A stretch of DNA of 64,000 nucleotides from Cloeon dipterum (taxonomy: Eukaryota; Arthropoda; Insecta; Ephemeroptera; Baetidae): assembly GCF_949628265.1 (NCBI RefSeq), contig NC_088788.1, positions 744,001 to 808,000 of the forward strand, read 5' to 3'. The notes below the pieces were generated by a model, which was given only the letters and a program-made list of their open reading frames with translations, was not told the origin of the DNA and ran no database searches. Both the position numbers and the translations under genes were made by a program. Below, piece by piece: positions 1 through 11,802 of this stretch; within the stretch, counting starts at the first letter, position 1, and the number at the start of each line of letters is the position of its first letter.

Positions 1-235
1 TTAGTATAAAGATATGATTTTAATGTAAGATTTATGAGTAAAATTGTGTACACTGTGGACAATACTTAAGCACATGAAAGAAAGTAAAGACTTGTGTTGT
101 TATAAAACAGTATCAAATTGAAAATTCACGCTGTCGTCGTGCGAGTTTTTTTCTAGTTAAAATTAATTTATTATAGACATTATGGAATTGTTCTGAAGCA
201 AAATTCCTAGTGAATCCTAGAAAAGCTCGCACTTC

Positions 236-310
236 ACTTGCAGTATATTTTTCCTGAAAACAAATTTTCTTGTCCTGCTGAAATTCCAGGAAAAGCAGGA
301 ATCCTTGTTT
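236..310 (-). repeat. Dispersed repeat, inverted relative to 1395-1465
   Basis: The reverse complement shares AATTCCTGCTTTT(T)CCTGGAAT and GCAGGACAAGAAA with 1395-1465. A looser relative with CAGGACAGG and AGGGCAGGAAAA motifs lies at about 1764-1880. Confidence 0.6.
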
Positions 311-565
311 CATGGACCAATTATTTTGTCTTGGAAACACTCTATGATGCAACCTCTTTAAATGAATTGATCAGCACTCTATTTTGAATTGATTTGACAA
401 TTTCTTGTTACCCAAAATATTAGAAAAAACGATGAAAATCCACTTTCAGGGGGTTGAAAAATCTGAAGGGGGTGAGTTAGGGGTGGTTTTAAATTTGGGA
501 TAGATCAGTCACACCCTTATACTCATATGATGTTAATGTAAATTAAATCAAAATATTCCAAATAT

Positions 566-740
566 TTATAGGGCCATTCCGAGTTCCAGGCTACCGGAGA
601 GGAGACGAGGAGCAGCTGGCCGACGTGGACATTGACGGCCGGCTCGTAATCATGGTTCGCACCTAAGGCCAGGAGCTGCGCATCTACAAGCAGCGCGAGC
701 ACTGCGAGCACATCAAGGAGTGTCATTTGCTCAAGCGCAT
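566..740 (+). pseudogene. Decayed exon-like GC-rich island, product not recognised
   Basis: A sharply GC-richer island in AT-rich surroundings follows a TTTATAG acceptor-like site. The plus frame reads FRVPGYRRGDEEQLADVDID then GRLVIMVRT, a TAA stop, GQELRIYKQREHCEHIKECH and LLKRMTLV, after which GTAAAC could be a donor. The charged, codon-like composition on both sides of one in-frame stop suggests a broken gene copy. No family is identified. Confidence 0.3.
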
Positions 741-770
741 GACTCTCGTAAACCCCATGTACGTGCTGCT

Positions 771-3700
771 TTTTACTTCGACGTCACTGCCGATGGCGTC
801 AGTGAGCTCACCCTTAAACGGGCTCACATGCTCACATCATATTATGCAGCGCACAATGTGAATCAGATTTTAATAAAGACTTGAATTTGTGTAAAGTGAT
901 AAAATAAAATGAAAATGTGAAAATTGTTGCCCAGTTTACTACTGTTAATCATCTGTTGTAATAAAAATGATTTTAAATTTTCTGATAATGCTTGAGGTTT
1001 GGAAACAGGTAATGAATTTGTCTTTTAGGAATTGCAGAAAATTTTGTTTTTATACTAATCCTGGCACAACATTTAGAATTTAATAATCAAATAAACTTTG
1101 GATCATTCAATTCTTCAGTGTTTTGTATTTTTAACTAGTTTACAAGACGTTTAAATTTTGATGTAGTGCAATAGAAGCTTTTACTTGTTTTATTTTTTAA
1201 ATGGTATTTTATTGATTCAAATCCGCTATTAAAGTGCATCCCGACATCTTTTGTTTACTTTTAAATTTCCCTTCGTGCACGAAATAAATTATGACACAAA
1301 TGTATAGCAAATTTCTAAATATTAATGACTCATTCACTTCACCATGCTCCTCTTCACGTTCCTCGGTAGAGCGGATTGCAAGTAGACAAGAAATTGTAAC
1401 AGGAATTCCTGCTTTTTCCTGGAATACCGGCAGGACAAGAAATTATTTTCAGGATCAGGACATGAGGGGAATTTAGTTTCTGAACAATTGCAATCTTGGT
1501 CTATATTAATCACGTTTTTGTCAAAATTTATAACTGGAGACATGATAAAATTGACTAAATACTGTTTTGCGACGTTCACAATATTCCACAACAATCTTAT
1601 TGTATATATTAATAATTAATATAAATAAATAATAAAATAATAATATAATATTATAAATATAACCTGTAGTAGCAGTTATTATATATTTACAAAGTGCTAT
1701 AATAAGACTATTTTGAAATCTATGAAATTGAAATAAAATAATTTAATACATAAATAAAAATAATTATAGGAAAAACAGGAACATATATAATAAGCTCTGA
1801 CGGAACAGGACAGGCCAAGAAAATCAAATTTACGAACAAAAACAGGGCAGGAAAATTGTTTCCGGGAAAAAGGACAGGGCAAGCCCGGAACAACCTTTCT
1901 TAAATATGTGCTCTATTCCTCAGCCTCCTCCTCGTCGCTTTATTCCGCATCATCCTCGGTTTTTACACAAGACGGGAAACACCTTTTACCAATTATCACA
2001 AGACATAAAATCAAAGATAAAACCCATAACACCATATCTGATCAGCTTCTATTTATTGTTTGTGTTTGTCACTTTGTGGGCGAGGTGATTGCGATCAGAT
2101 GTTAGGTGAGGAGGGGATCGATGTTACCAATGAGCCTACTCGACTGGCTGAAGACGTTGCGCGGCAAATTTAAAACACCGCACTGAATGGCATTAATTAA
2201 CTTCAACTAATTGAATAATTAGCAAGTTTTATGACTCAAATGCGTAACAAGATCAATAAATATGAAGTTAGTATCGCTTTTTGCTTCATATCATGACATT
2301 TCTGAGCGTTTTTAAGGAGGTGGAACGAGTTCGAAGGGGATCATTCTCTATACAAGATTACCAGGCCAACGACCTTGTCTCAAAAATCTGATATATTTTA
2401 AAGGGCAATTGACTATTTTTCTGTCAATTTATGAAAAAAACAGGCTATATTTTTTCAACCTTTTCACCAAAAATAACCGCCACAATTTGTCACCTCTATT
2501 TAGAAGAGTGACTGGCATTTTTACAAGATCAATAGCTCCTATACTTACTAACAAACATTCTGGCCACCAAAAAAATACTCTATTATTGTGAAAAAACACA
2601 GCAATTCAGCGACTATTCAGTTATTCAATTCACAAGTAAGAGAATAACAACAACAAAAACCGCCGTCGTTTTGGAGTAACAAACAGATGCGATATTCAGC
2701 AGTGGGTGCTTTTGCAGATGTATAGCAGTAATTCTCAATTCAGCGGAGACAGCACGAATAATTCAATCATAAGCTGCACAGTCTGTTATTAAACGAGTTT
2801 CACTCGTTGAGCTATATATACACCGCGGGCACACAGAGGCCTTTTGCTCTCATTCTCTCTCGCCACTCGCTCGCTCCTTACCACGTTTTCCACGCAGAGC
2901 AGCGGGATTTTATATGAATTTTTATAAGGCACGCAATGATGACGTAGCTGTGTGTGTGTATGTTGGTAAGAATTGTTGCAGTTTAGTAAAGAGGAGCTCT
3001 AGAGACCACCTCCTCCTGAAACATATGGCTTATTAATTAACCCAACAGGTAACTCAACTCGAGCGCCGCGCAACCCTTATATTATATATTGGCCTGTGAA
3101 AGGGATGTTCAAAATTCTGACGCCTGACAGCTGAATATCGTGAGAAAATTTTGGCACAGCCGAGGAAGCGGTGAGCGCTCGGCGAGGGAGAGTATACCTG
3201 GCTTCGTCGTCGCACTATGGACAATAACTCTCTTGTGTGTGTTGGTCCGAGCGCGACATTGTTGAGTTAGGTTTATGCTGATCATTATCTCCCCGAGGCA
3301 ACGAATATCTCCCCATAAAAAAGCAACAACGCATTTAAACCGTATGAACTTTACAGAGACGGCCGATTTTTCCGGCTGGAAATTATGGATGACTGACACG
3401 GTGGCAAAAGCTAAAAGCTAGCTCGCACGAGCGCAGTGTTAAAGCGCAGCTTTTTCAGCCTGCTCCAGCGCTTTAAGCTAACTAAACAGCCACACACTCC
3501 GCGCCTGTTCTCGCTTTGTTAGGAGTAATCAGATTCTCTCTCTCTCTCTCTCTCTGCAAAAGCCTCTGCACGCGCGTTTCCCAGCCGGATAATGGCGTGT
3601 ATCATCATTATTTCTTTCCCTCTCTTTTTTACACACAAAACACTTGAATTGCAAATTATTATCGCATCTCGTTCAGCGTGCGCGTCATTAAATTCAAATG

Positions 3701-4017
3701 CCTTGGTGCCCATTACCATTACAGGTGTTTTACACCACCTCAGCCGCCAGCCGCGAGAGAAAAACTTGGCTAATCTCCGTTTTAATTCCGCCTAATTGCC
3801 GTGTAAATTAGGGTTGTGAGAGGTTTATGCGTTTGATCGCCTCGTTCAAAGGAAAATTTAATGAGAATTTACTGCGTTTTGGGCGACAAAAATTACCATC
3901 GAATTGCATTCTAATATCAAATGTTTGAGTGCATCAAATGTTTAATTCGTAAATTAAATTCATCACACGTCTTTGCCTGCTTTATTTAATTTAAAAATTT
4001 ACTTCAAAATATTAAAT
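771..4017. other. Intergenic sequence without a recognisable gene
   Basis: Mostly AT-rich. AATAAA-type signals occur near 870-905. A TATATATA run with downstream CT-rich sequence lies at about 2810-2870 but no gene follows it. A short (TC)n tract is at about 3534-3556. Apart from the repeat at 1395-1465, nothing else is supported. Confidence 0.6.
1395..1465 (+). repeat. Dispersed repeat, partner of 236-310
   Basis: It matches the reverse complement of 236-310 over about 70 bp with small indels. The 1.1 kb between them holds no gene; together they may be ends of a degraded element. Confidence 0.55.
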
Positions 4018-4440
4018 TAGGATTTTATCAAAAGTAGGTCTTCATCGAAAAAATCAATAATAACTTTGAGATAGAGAATTTAGATTTTAATCGAATTTGT
4101 TAAGCATATCGTTTTATTCAATGAAATAAAGAACGAGTAAATGAGCAAATATGATTTTTTTTTAATGAAAACCAACGATCCTGTATGCATACCGCTTTGA
4201 CTTGTTAGAGAGCAGAGCTAGATTACTTTTGCTGCAAACCAAATATTTCATAATTCCGGTGCTAATTGGCGTAGAATCTTCGAATTTGATTTATTTGTTT
4301 TATTTTGGATTTTGGATTTTTTTAGTTATATTCAGCACCAAGCTTAACCCAACAGGAGCAGAGATATTAATTAATTACGTTATATTTACAACAATTTAAA
4401 TATAAAATCATATAAAATAGACTGCAAGTGGTCTGATTAA
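4018..4440 (+). repeat. Dispersed repeat family R1, partial copy
   Basis: Near-identical over about 420 bp to 10505-10925, sharing AACTTTGAGATAGAGAATTT, CCAACGATCCTGTA and GTGCTAATTGGCGTAGAATC. Not coding in any consistent frame. Confidence 0.85.
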
Positions 4441-4631
4441 TAGACTATTCCGGGAAAATGATGGAGAATTCGTTGCGACCATACTAATTTTGATGCCGTG
4501 AGCGCCAAACTTGTTCCTCAAAGAGAGATATGAGGAAAAGCTTGATTCTTTTGCCTGCGGAGCTCTTTTTTTTGCCCTCTGCTCCGGCCGCGAATGTCAT
4601 GTGCGAGGCCTGAACTGTGCGCTATGCCGGG

Positions 4632-4660
4632 GCCTCTCTCTCTCTCTCTCTCTCTCTCTT
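4632..4660. repeat. (TC)n microsatellite
   Basis: About 28 bp of pure CT dinucleotide repeat. Confidence 0.9.
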
Positions 4661-4818
4661 TGCGCCGAGTAGTGCATGCAGCTCACGTGGGCCAGTTTAA
4701 ATTACACACAACCAGGCCCGGACTGGTAATCGGGCGCACCTGGCGAAACCCCGGTGGGCCGCTGCCAAAGTGGGCCGCCCGGACCGCCCAATAATGCTAA
4801 GACTTGACTGTCAAGGTG

Positions 4819-4945
4819 TCAAGCGGCCCGCGTTTGTGGCTGTCGCGGCCCATATTTTCTTAGTGGCTTTCCCGTGTTGGGACTGGGGCTGGAGGCAACA
4901 CACGCTCTTATTATTCAATTCCTTGTTTTAGCTAAAATAATTTCA
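4819..4945 (+). repeat. Dispersed repeat R2, copy 1
   Basis: Starts GCGGCCCGCGTTTGTGGCTG and continues through ACTGGGGCTGGAGGCAACAC. The same sequence recurs at 45689-45812 with few changes. Confidence 0.8.
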
Positions 4946-5224
4946 AAATCATCGGAAAAATCTTGAAAATAAAAAATCGAAAAATAAATTTTCATTTTTG
5001 TTGCGCTTGTTGCATGCCCGACCACCTGCCCACCGCTTTGGCCGTTCGGCCCGCTCCTCATTAAATTCATTTTATCATATTTCTTTATTATTAGGCCAGC
5101 GAATAGGTCGATTATTATGATGTATTTGACGTCACTCCATCCATTTCAGATGATATATATTTATACTGCACAACTAAATAATCCGTACAGTTAAAAATCA
5201 GTTGACATGAATGCCAGCTTGCTC

Positions 5225-5390
5225 GGTGAATAGCGAGCTTTAAATTTTTCGTATTTCTACAGAAATATCCTGCTCAACTAGTTTTGGATACTGGTTGTAG
5301 CCCTAATTCATGAGCTTCCTGTTCCTGTCACATCCTGAGCAGGATAATATTTCTGTATAAAAACGGAAAAATAAACAGCTCACTATCAGG
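5225..5390. repeat. Hairpin MITE-like inverted repeat
   Basis: Two arms of about 52 bp meet around a spacer of about 55 bp. The left arm includes ACAGAAATATCCTGCTCA and the right arm TGAGCAGGATAATATTTCTG. The outer ends pair AGCGAGCT with AGCTCACT. Confidence 0.65.
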
Positions 5391-5429
5391 GATGTATTTG
5401 CTTTAATAATACCACCCGATTTTTTTCAC

Positions 5430-5775
5430 CACTGGTTTTTAACGGTTTCTACCACTCAATTTTTACCAATTTCATGCGCAAGAAATTCAAGAAATGAATT
5501 TATTCCATTTTCCCCTTGTGAAAATCTAAGATTTTCGGTCGGAAAAGGTAAAAATTCCTCTACTGTACGATTTTTTTTATTTCAAATTCTATTTGCTGCT
5601 TCAAATTCTCCAAAAAGTTATCTAAAAAAATTTGAAGTCGAGGTCATGAACTAATAATTAGAAAATTATTGCAAACTGAGATGCAAACATTGCCTGCAAG
5701 AAACTGGTAAAAAATTGAAAAAAAAAACGTTTTTATCACTGCGCGCTGCGTTTTTTTAAATGTGGGTCTTTTGCA
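5430..5775 (+). repeat. Dispersed repeat R3, plus-strand copy
   Basis: Shares TTTATTCCATTTTCCC, TGAAAATCTAA and AAGTCGAGGTCATG with 59000-59290, and as reverse complement with 60760-60980. AT-rich and non-coding. Confidence 0.65.
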
Positions 5776-7219
5776 ACCCTGCTCTCTATTCACCGAAATT
5801 AAAAGCAGCTGCCTTTAATTTCAATCGAAAATTATTCAATTTGGGGGGGGGGTAACTTTATGACGTCACAAAGTTACGCCCACAAAACACCGCATATGGC
5901 CGCCATAAGACCTGTTTTAAAGCGACCGACGCGACACCAACGGTTGGGGGGGGGGGGAAAGCTCTTAGCGGGAACGAGTTCGGCCCATAAGAGTGGTAGC
6001 CCCCTGGTTGTGACTCAAAAAGTAGGCGTGACCAGCAACCAATCAGCGCGCTCGCCCGAGTCACGTGACCGAGCCTTCTCGCGCGAAAGAGCATGAAATG
6101 TATTCGCCGATTTCTCAAAACCTGTTCATTTTTTCGATTTCGGTTTTGACACATGTTGAAGTGCAAATCTTCAGCTATCCATTGGTACCAACGAAAAAGT
6201 TTTTTCGCGCATCGAGAGTGCTTTGGAAGGCGATTGCGCGAGGGCATTTTGCATGGCCAGCATAGGGAGAAAAAGCCGACGAATGCTACAGCCCAGCCCA
6301 CTTTTTACTCCGCTTCACTTATTTATACACTTTAGTTTACATAAGAAGTTGCCATCTCTGTCCAACTCATCAAACACTCGAGTTCCTAACTCGCAGAGCA
6401 AATATTAATTTGGGATTTCTCGCCTGGGCCAAGCGCAAGTAACCAGCAGCTGGAATATTACGACTGTTTGATGAAGTTCCTCTGGATTTTTCGAATGGGA
6501 AAAATGAAGGTGCCGTGATTTTGCTAGGCGCTGGAGAGCACGCCGTTGTTGCTGACGTCACTCTCGCGCGCCGCGCTTTATTGAGAAAGTTTCACCTTCG
6601 AAACAATCGTTCGGCGCTGAAATTCGAACCTCTCTCTAATGCGACGGCATTTGCGTCAATCATTCACACATGCGGTCTCTTTCGGCGGATAAATGGTTTC
6701 AAAAGGAGCTGCGTGTAATGGTTGCGGCTGGGTGCTGCTCCAGCACGATTTACCGGGGTCTGGGGGTCTTGCAAACAAAATTAAAGCGAAATGCTGCACC
6801 ACGTGGAAGTGAGGAGTGTTTAATTTGCGAGTGGGAGAGTTCAAATTAATATTTTATAGGTGCGAGTGTCTCTTGAAAATTGAGTAACTTTTTGTCCAAC
6901 CAAACTCTGGGTGCCGCAAGAGAGCGAGAAAAACCATCATCACGGTCGGACGGCGCGCACGCAGAGGAAAAACCCCTTTTCTTCAATTGCCTCCTCTTCG
7001 ACGTTCTTTCAAAGTAGACGAATAAATATGCTGCATACGATCAAACTATTTTCAAAATCTATAGAATTCCTTACAAATTAATGTCCAATGAAAAGTGCAA
7101 TAAAACAAGAAAAATAATTTTTACAATGATTATCTATATTTCGACGGTATTTTTTTTCGATACAAAACACCATGCAAACGAAACATTATTTCACTGTATT
7201 AACGCATGTTCATACGATA

Positions 7220-8458
7220 CTATAAAGAGGTGAGTGAATACTCTGCTTGTTGGTATTGCTGAGAAATCATACCAGGTTGAGATGGGTTGGGCGTCGAGGG
7301 TTGCTGCAGGTGGTCTACAGCAGAGTGCTGCTGCTGTTGCTGCTGTTGGTGCTGAAGGACAGCGTGGGCGGCTTGGGCAGCGTGAGTGTACTGCGAGGCG
7401 GCGTACGGGTGCGGGTGCATCACCTGCTGCTGACCGTCCAGCAAGTACATTGAGATCATGCGGTTAATGTTTCCATCTGCAGTCTGATGCTGCTGCTGCT
7501 GCTGCTGGCCGTAAATCAGGGCAGCCGACTGCGCCGAAGGGTTGCTCAGCTCGCGCATGATAGTGACATTGTTATTGGTACCAACGTTGCTGCCGGTGCC
7601 GGGGCTGTGCGGCTCCGACTTGAAGCTGCTCCCGCTGTTGGGCGAGTGAGACATCTGAGGAACACCGATGCTCAGCGGCCCGCCGCTGGACGAGTTGGAC
7701 GACTGGTACATGTAGCCGGTGCCGCTGATGACGTTCGTGTACTGCTGATGGCACGCAACTTGCATGTCGTAGGCCTGTTGGTGGTAAGAGCCGCTCATGT
7801 GGTATTGGTATTGGTAACTGGCCGCCGAGTCGCAGTGCGACGACATCATGGCCGCCGGCGCCGAAACATAGCCATTCGGCATGTAGCCGTTGGGCATCTG
7901 CGCGTAAAGGTCGCGCTGCGCGTTGGCCGCCTGCTGCTGCGGCGTCTGCTGCGAGCTCTGCCGTTCGGACGACAGGACGGTGCTGCCGGGCGCGGCAGCG
8001 GCGCCTCCGCTGGAGCCTGCCATCGGGTACTTCTTCAACAGGGTCTTGGTCTTGCGGCGCGGCCGGTACTTGTAGTCCGGGTGGTCCTTCATGTGCATGG
8101 CATGCAACCGCTTGGCCTCGTCGATAAACGGCCGCTTGTCCGCCTCGCTGAGCAGCTTCCATCCGGCGCCCAGCCACTTGCTGATCTCGGAATTGTGCAT
8201 TTTCGGGTTCTCTTGCGCCATCCTCCTACGCTGTCCGCGCGACCACACCATGAACGCGTTCATCGGCCGCTTGACGCGGTCGGCGTTCTGCGCCGCCTTA
8301 CTCGCGGCGCTGCCGCCGCCGGGCTGCTGGCCGCCCATGGACTGGCCGCCGCCGCCGGTCATCGCGTGGTGGCCCATCTGCTGCAGGCCACCAAGAGCGA
8401 GGCTGGGGTAGTGCTGGTGCATGAGGTGCGGCTTCATCTCGGGGCTTGTCGCCTCCAT
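7220..8458 (-). CDS. SoxN: SoxB-group HMG-box transcription factor (SoxNeuro/SoxB1-like), intronless
   Basis: This is a single-exon 412-residue protein. The HMG box lies at about residues 60-139: it opens [20 protein letters not shown], contains [11 protein letters not shown], and closes DEAKRL...[14 protein letters not shown]. The RPMNAFMVW signature defines SOX proteins, and the KTKTL linker after the box favours group B1 (SoxNeuro, Sox2) over B2, where KPK is usual. The N-terminal part is Gly/Gln/Met-rich. The C-terminal part is Gln/Ser/Tyr-rich with poly-Gln runs, typical of SoxB activation regions. SoxB proteins bind DNA in the nucleus and specify neural fate. I chose the ATG at 8458. 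The frame stays open upstream to at least about 8725 without an ATG, so an upstream non-ATG start or a 5' exon cannot be excluded. Oddities: box residue 95 is Trp where family members have Arg (ISKRLG), residue 99 is Gly, and residue 119 is His where Arg is usual. Confidence 0.93.
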   Translation of the reverse strand: MEATSPEMKPHLMHQHYPSLALGGLQQMGHHAMTGGGGQSMGGQQPGGGSAASKAAQNADRVKRPMNAFMVWSRGQRRRMAQENPKMHNSEISKWLGAGWKLLSEADKRPFIDEAKRLHAMHMKDHPDYKYRPRRKTKTLLKKYPMAGSSGGAAAAPGSTVLSSERQSSQQTPQQQAANAQRDLYAQMPNGYMPNGYVSAPAAMMSSHCDSAASYQYQYHMSGSYHQQAYDMQVACHQQYTNVISGTGYMYQSSNSSSGGPLSIGVPQMSHSPNSGSSFKSEPHSPGTGSNVGTNNNVTIMRELSNPSAQSAALIYGQQQQQQHQTADGNINRMISMYLLDGQQQVMHPHPYAASQYTHAAQAAHAVLQHQQQQQQQHSAVDHLQQPSTPNPSQPGMISQQYQQAEYSLTSL

Positions 8459-9100
8459 CGAGGTTAGCACGAGGTCCGACGGAGAGGTTCCCACGCCCGG
8501 GCTACCTTCGTCCTCAGAGCTCCGACGGTGCGATGAGATAGTGTCCAACGTTGGATCACAGATGATAGGGTGCAGGTGATGTTGTGCACCGGGTGTGGTG
8601 TTCAGCGGGTTGGGCCGCCCTGACCTTTCCCACGCGTATGAACAAAACACTTTGGCGGTAAATGTACTACACTTGACACAAACTAGTCTCGCACACTCAG
8701 CGCTCGCTGTCCTCTCTCTTGCTGCCCCCGGAGGCTAAGAAGCAGAGTCCCGTCGCGTTGCTACAAACAGAGGGCTGCGAGCAAGGTGAGAGAGCAGAGA
8801 GCGTATCGAAGCACACAACCACTCGCTTTACACTGCTAGCACTGACTACCGCTCCAGCACTGTGCGTGCTTCTGCTGCAGCAGCAGTCGGGCGTGCGGAG
8901 CTGAAATTCGTAGGCTCCACCTACCATTATGGCCGGAGAGCCAGCCGCGGAGCCGCGGACGTGCGACAGCGCACAACGTCTTTCTTCGTCTCTCTGCCCG
9001 CAATCGCGGACCATAGGGCGCTTGGTTTAGCTCCAGAGCTTGCAGAAAATAGCAAGCAGCCCGTCGTTCAGTATTCGAGTTGAATTTTAAGCTATTTCTT
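8459..9100 (-). promoter_or_regulatory. GC-rich 5' flank of the SoxB gene
   Basis: GC content is clearly higher here than in the AT-rich sequence beyond 9100. CAG/CTG-rich stretches occur near 8870-8885 and there are many CpGs. This is inferred to be the 5' UTR and promoter of the divergently oriented Sox gene. No clear TATA box is seen, and no convincing gene is seen on either strand. Confidence 0.4.
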
Positions 9101-9499
9101 TTTTCTTTCCATCTGAAAAATAGATCAAAATCTCTGCATATCATCAGCCTATGAAAAAATAAATAAAAATAGCATCTTGAACATAAACAAAATTCAGGAT
9201 CCTTGTCTAACTAAAAAAAAATCGATGGTAGTAATATTTTTATGAATAGTTCCCCAATCTAATTTTATTGATATGCTATCTTAAGATAAAAATTTCGTTG
9301 ACAAATGCATTTTGTCAATATCATTTTTCCTTTTTAAAATTAAATAAAGCTTCCTAGGTGCACAGCATAATAGCTGATATTTTCTGTAGCCACAGTTTAT
9401 AATAATTTTTAAATTTGATTTCTAAAAAGGGATTTAACTCTTATTAGAAAAAGTGGTATCATCAAGAAGTACCATGCACTTTTGCGCGTAACTATTTGT

Positions 9500-9580
9500 C
9501 AGGGAACGATTGTGCATGAGTCGTCGTGTAAGGAGCCAGTGCGGCACAGTGTGTAGGGATCCTTTTAACGCAAAGACAAG
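9500..9580 (+). repeat. Short dispersed repeat, inverted partner at 17095-17175
   Basis: TTGTGCATGAGTCGTCGTGT through TAGGGATCCTTTTAACG has a close reverse-complement match at 17095-17175 (GCGTTAAAAGGAGCCC... and ACACAACGACTCATGC). Confidence 0.6.
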
Positions 9581-10169
9581 CGCTTACAATCGACCTGCGG
9601 CACCAAGAGGAGAGAGCATTGAGCGGGTAGTGCAGCCACCACGCAATTTAATTTCATGTAATATTTAAGACAATTTTGGTATTTTTCCTTATGATCACAG
9701 GAGAGGATCGCTAGAGCAATCAATCCGCATATTGTACCATTTCCTGACTCTAGCATAAAATTATTTAAAACGATTTTTGTCGCACTTAAACATTTCTACT
9801 TCACCCGGGACTCCGTATTTACGATACAATTTGAAACCATCATAGTAATACACAACCGATCCTCTTTTTTTGCCGGGAGCTGCTTTACATAGTTTTGTTT
9901 AAAAGTCTCCTCTGTCCAGTCAATTTCCCCAATTTGTCACGCCCCATGCACATGCAGTATAATAGAGTGAGAACCCATGCACTGAACAAAGAAAGCAGAA
10001 TTCTTAACAAAAAGCCAAGGGAAGAAAGCAGTGGGCGCGTATATAGTGCAGCCACCACATAATAAAATTTAATTTAATACTTAACACACTTTTTGGATTA
10101 GAAATGAAGTGATTTCAAAAAGAGTAGCATATTTAGAATGAGTAAAAAAATATCTCCATTTCGGTGCCA

Positions 10170-10925
10170 GTTTCAAACGAATGCAATGAATTTATCAAGA
10201 GGGCAGCGGCTGACCTTGACCCCGGAGGAGGTTAAAACTAATTAAAGATGTTAGAAAACGAAAATCCAATCTCAAGTTGTCTAAAATGGTGTCAATCGAA
10301 CAGTTTGTTGCTGAAATATTAAGCCAAACAGTTTCTCTCGTTCCTCCCATTTTCAGTGTGATTTTAATTAATTTCGAGTTTATAAGCAAAATGCTTTAGA
10401 AAATGACACCTGAACTTTGTTCGTACACATTACAGCTATTTCTTAAAATATTTATATTTTTTTGCATGAGCCAAAACAGCAATTAGATTGACTTCAAAAT
10501 ATGAACATGAGATTTCATCAAAAGTTTAAGCTTCATCGAATAAATCCATAATAACTTTGAGATAGAGAATTTAGATTCTAATCGTATTTGTAAAACATCA
10601 TTTAATTCAATGAAATAAAGAACGAGTAAATGACCAAATATGATTTTTTTAATGAAAACCAACGATCCTGTACACACCGCTTTCACTTGTTAGAGAGCAG
10701 AGCTAGATGAATTTTGCAGCAAACAAAAAGTTTCATAATTCCGGTGCTAATTGGCGTAGAATCTTCGAATTTGATTTATTTGTTTTATTTTGGATTTTGG
10801 ATTTTTTTTAGTTATATTCAGCACCAAGCTTAACCCAAGAGGAACAGAGATATTAATTAATTACGTTATATTTACAACAATTGAAATATAAAATCATATA
10901 AAATAGACTGTGAGCGGTTTGATAA
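10170..10925 (+). repeat. Dispersed repeat family R1, longest copy
   Basis: The 3' part matches 4018-4440. The 5' part (AAGAGGGCAGCGGCTGACCT) matches the start of 41855-42480. It therefore links the other two copies into one element of at least 750 bp. Confidence 0.85.
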
Positions 10926-11802
10926 AAATTTTTTTCTTTAAATAGCACAGTATTGTTTTCTGTTATCAACTTAATTTTTTTAAAAGTTCAACTAATTTTA
11001 ATCAATTAATTTAACCTTCAATCCTATTTAGATTAGTGCAAAACAAAATATTTACAGATTAAAAATTGTTTTAATTATTCATAAGGAACAAACATATTTT
11101 TAAGCTTGTAAGCCAGTTTCAAATCCTAATTGCAAGCTTCTATTTCTGAATTTGAATTGGAACTTAGGTGCGGCGTAATACTTTCCGCGCCTGACCACGG
11201 TTTCTGAAAACGAGGGGCTACCGCGGTGAAGCCGATGCATGCGATGGTTTAATCTTGACCGGTTTTCATTCAATAACCACCGCGATGCCAATTTTCCAAA
11301 AAATATTGTCTACCGATAGAACCGCTTTCGGTAAAACCGATATTAATTCAAATAACCCAAATATGTAACACAAGACAATATAAAAAAGGGATCTAAATAT
11401 TTCCACAGAGGCTCTCAGAGAACTTAAAGTAATCTTCCAACCAATTCTTTTCATATTATTTAATTAATTAAATTAAATATATCATATTAATAATTAATGC
11501 TATGAATTATAATTCAATAATTGCCAGCTTCATAAAATGAAAAATTAACTTTGCATGGGATAGATACCAATGCAGGGCGGGATGCACTCTGCTACATATT
11601 ATTCAAAGTTAATAAAAAAATTTAAAGAGTTCGCGCTAAGCAGAGGGCCGATGCTACACTCGAGGGTGTCATGATGTTCAGTTGATATCTCGCTGTGCAC
11701 CAAGGAAGTTGATTTTGTTTCAACTGAGCATAATTTTCCAATTGAATATTCCAGAAAAATATTTTAAATTAATTAGGTTCTAGTTTTCATTGCATATTAT
11801 AA

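Noticed and set aside
5858..6301. 147-codon minus-strand frame
   Set aside because: Crosses homopolymer G runs and CCAAT/E-box motifs; looks like regulatory or repeat sequence.
7487..8467. 326-codon plus-strand frame across the Sox gene
   Set aside because: Antisense shadow of the GC-rich Sox coding sequence; low-complexity Arg/Leu/Val composition.
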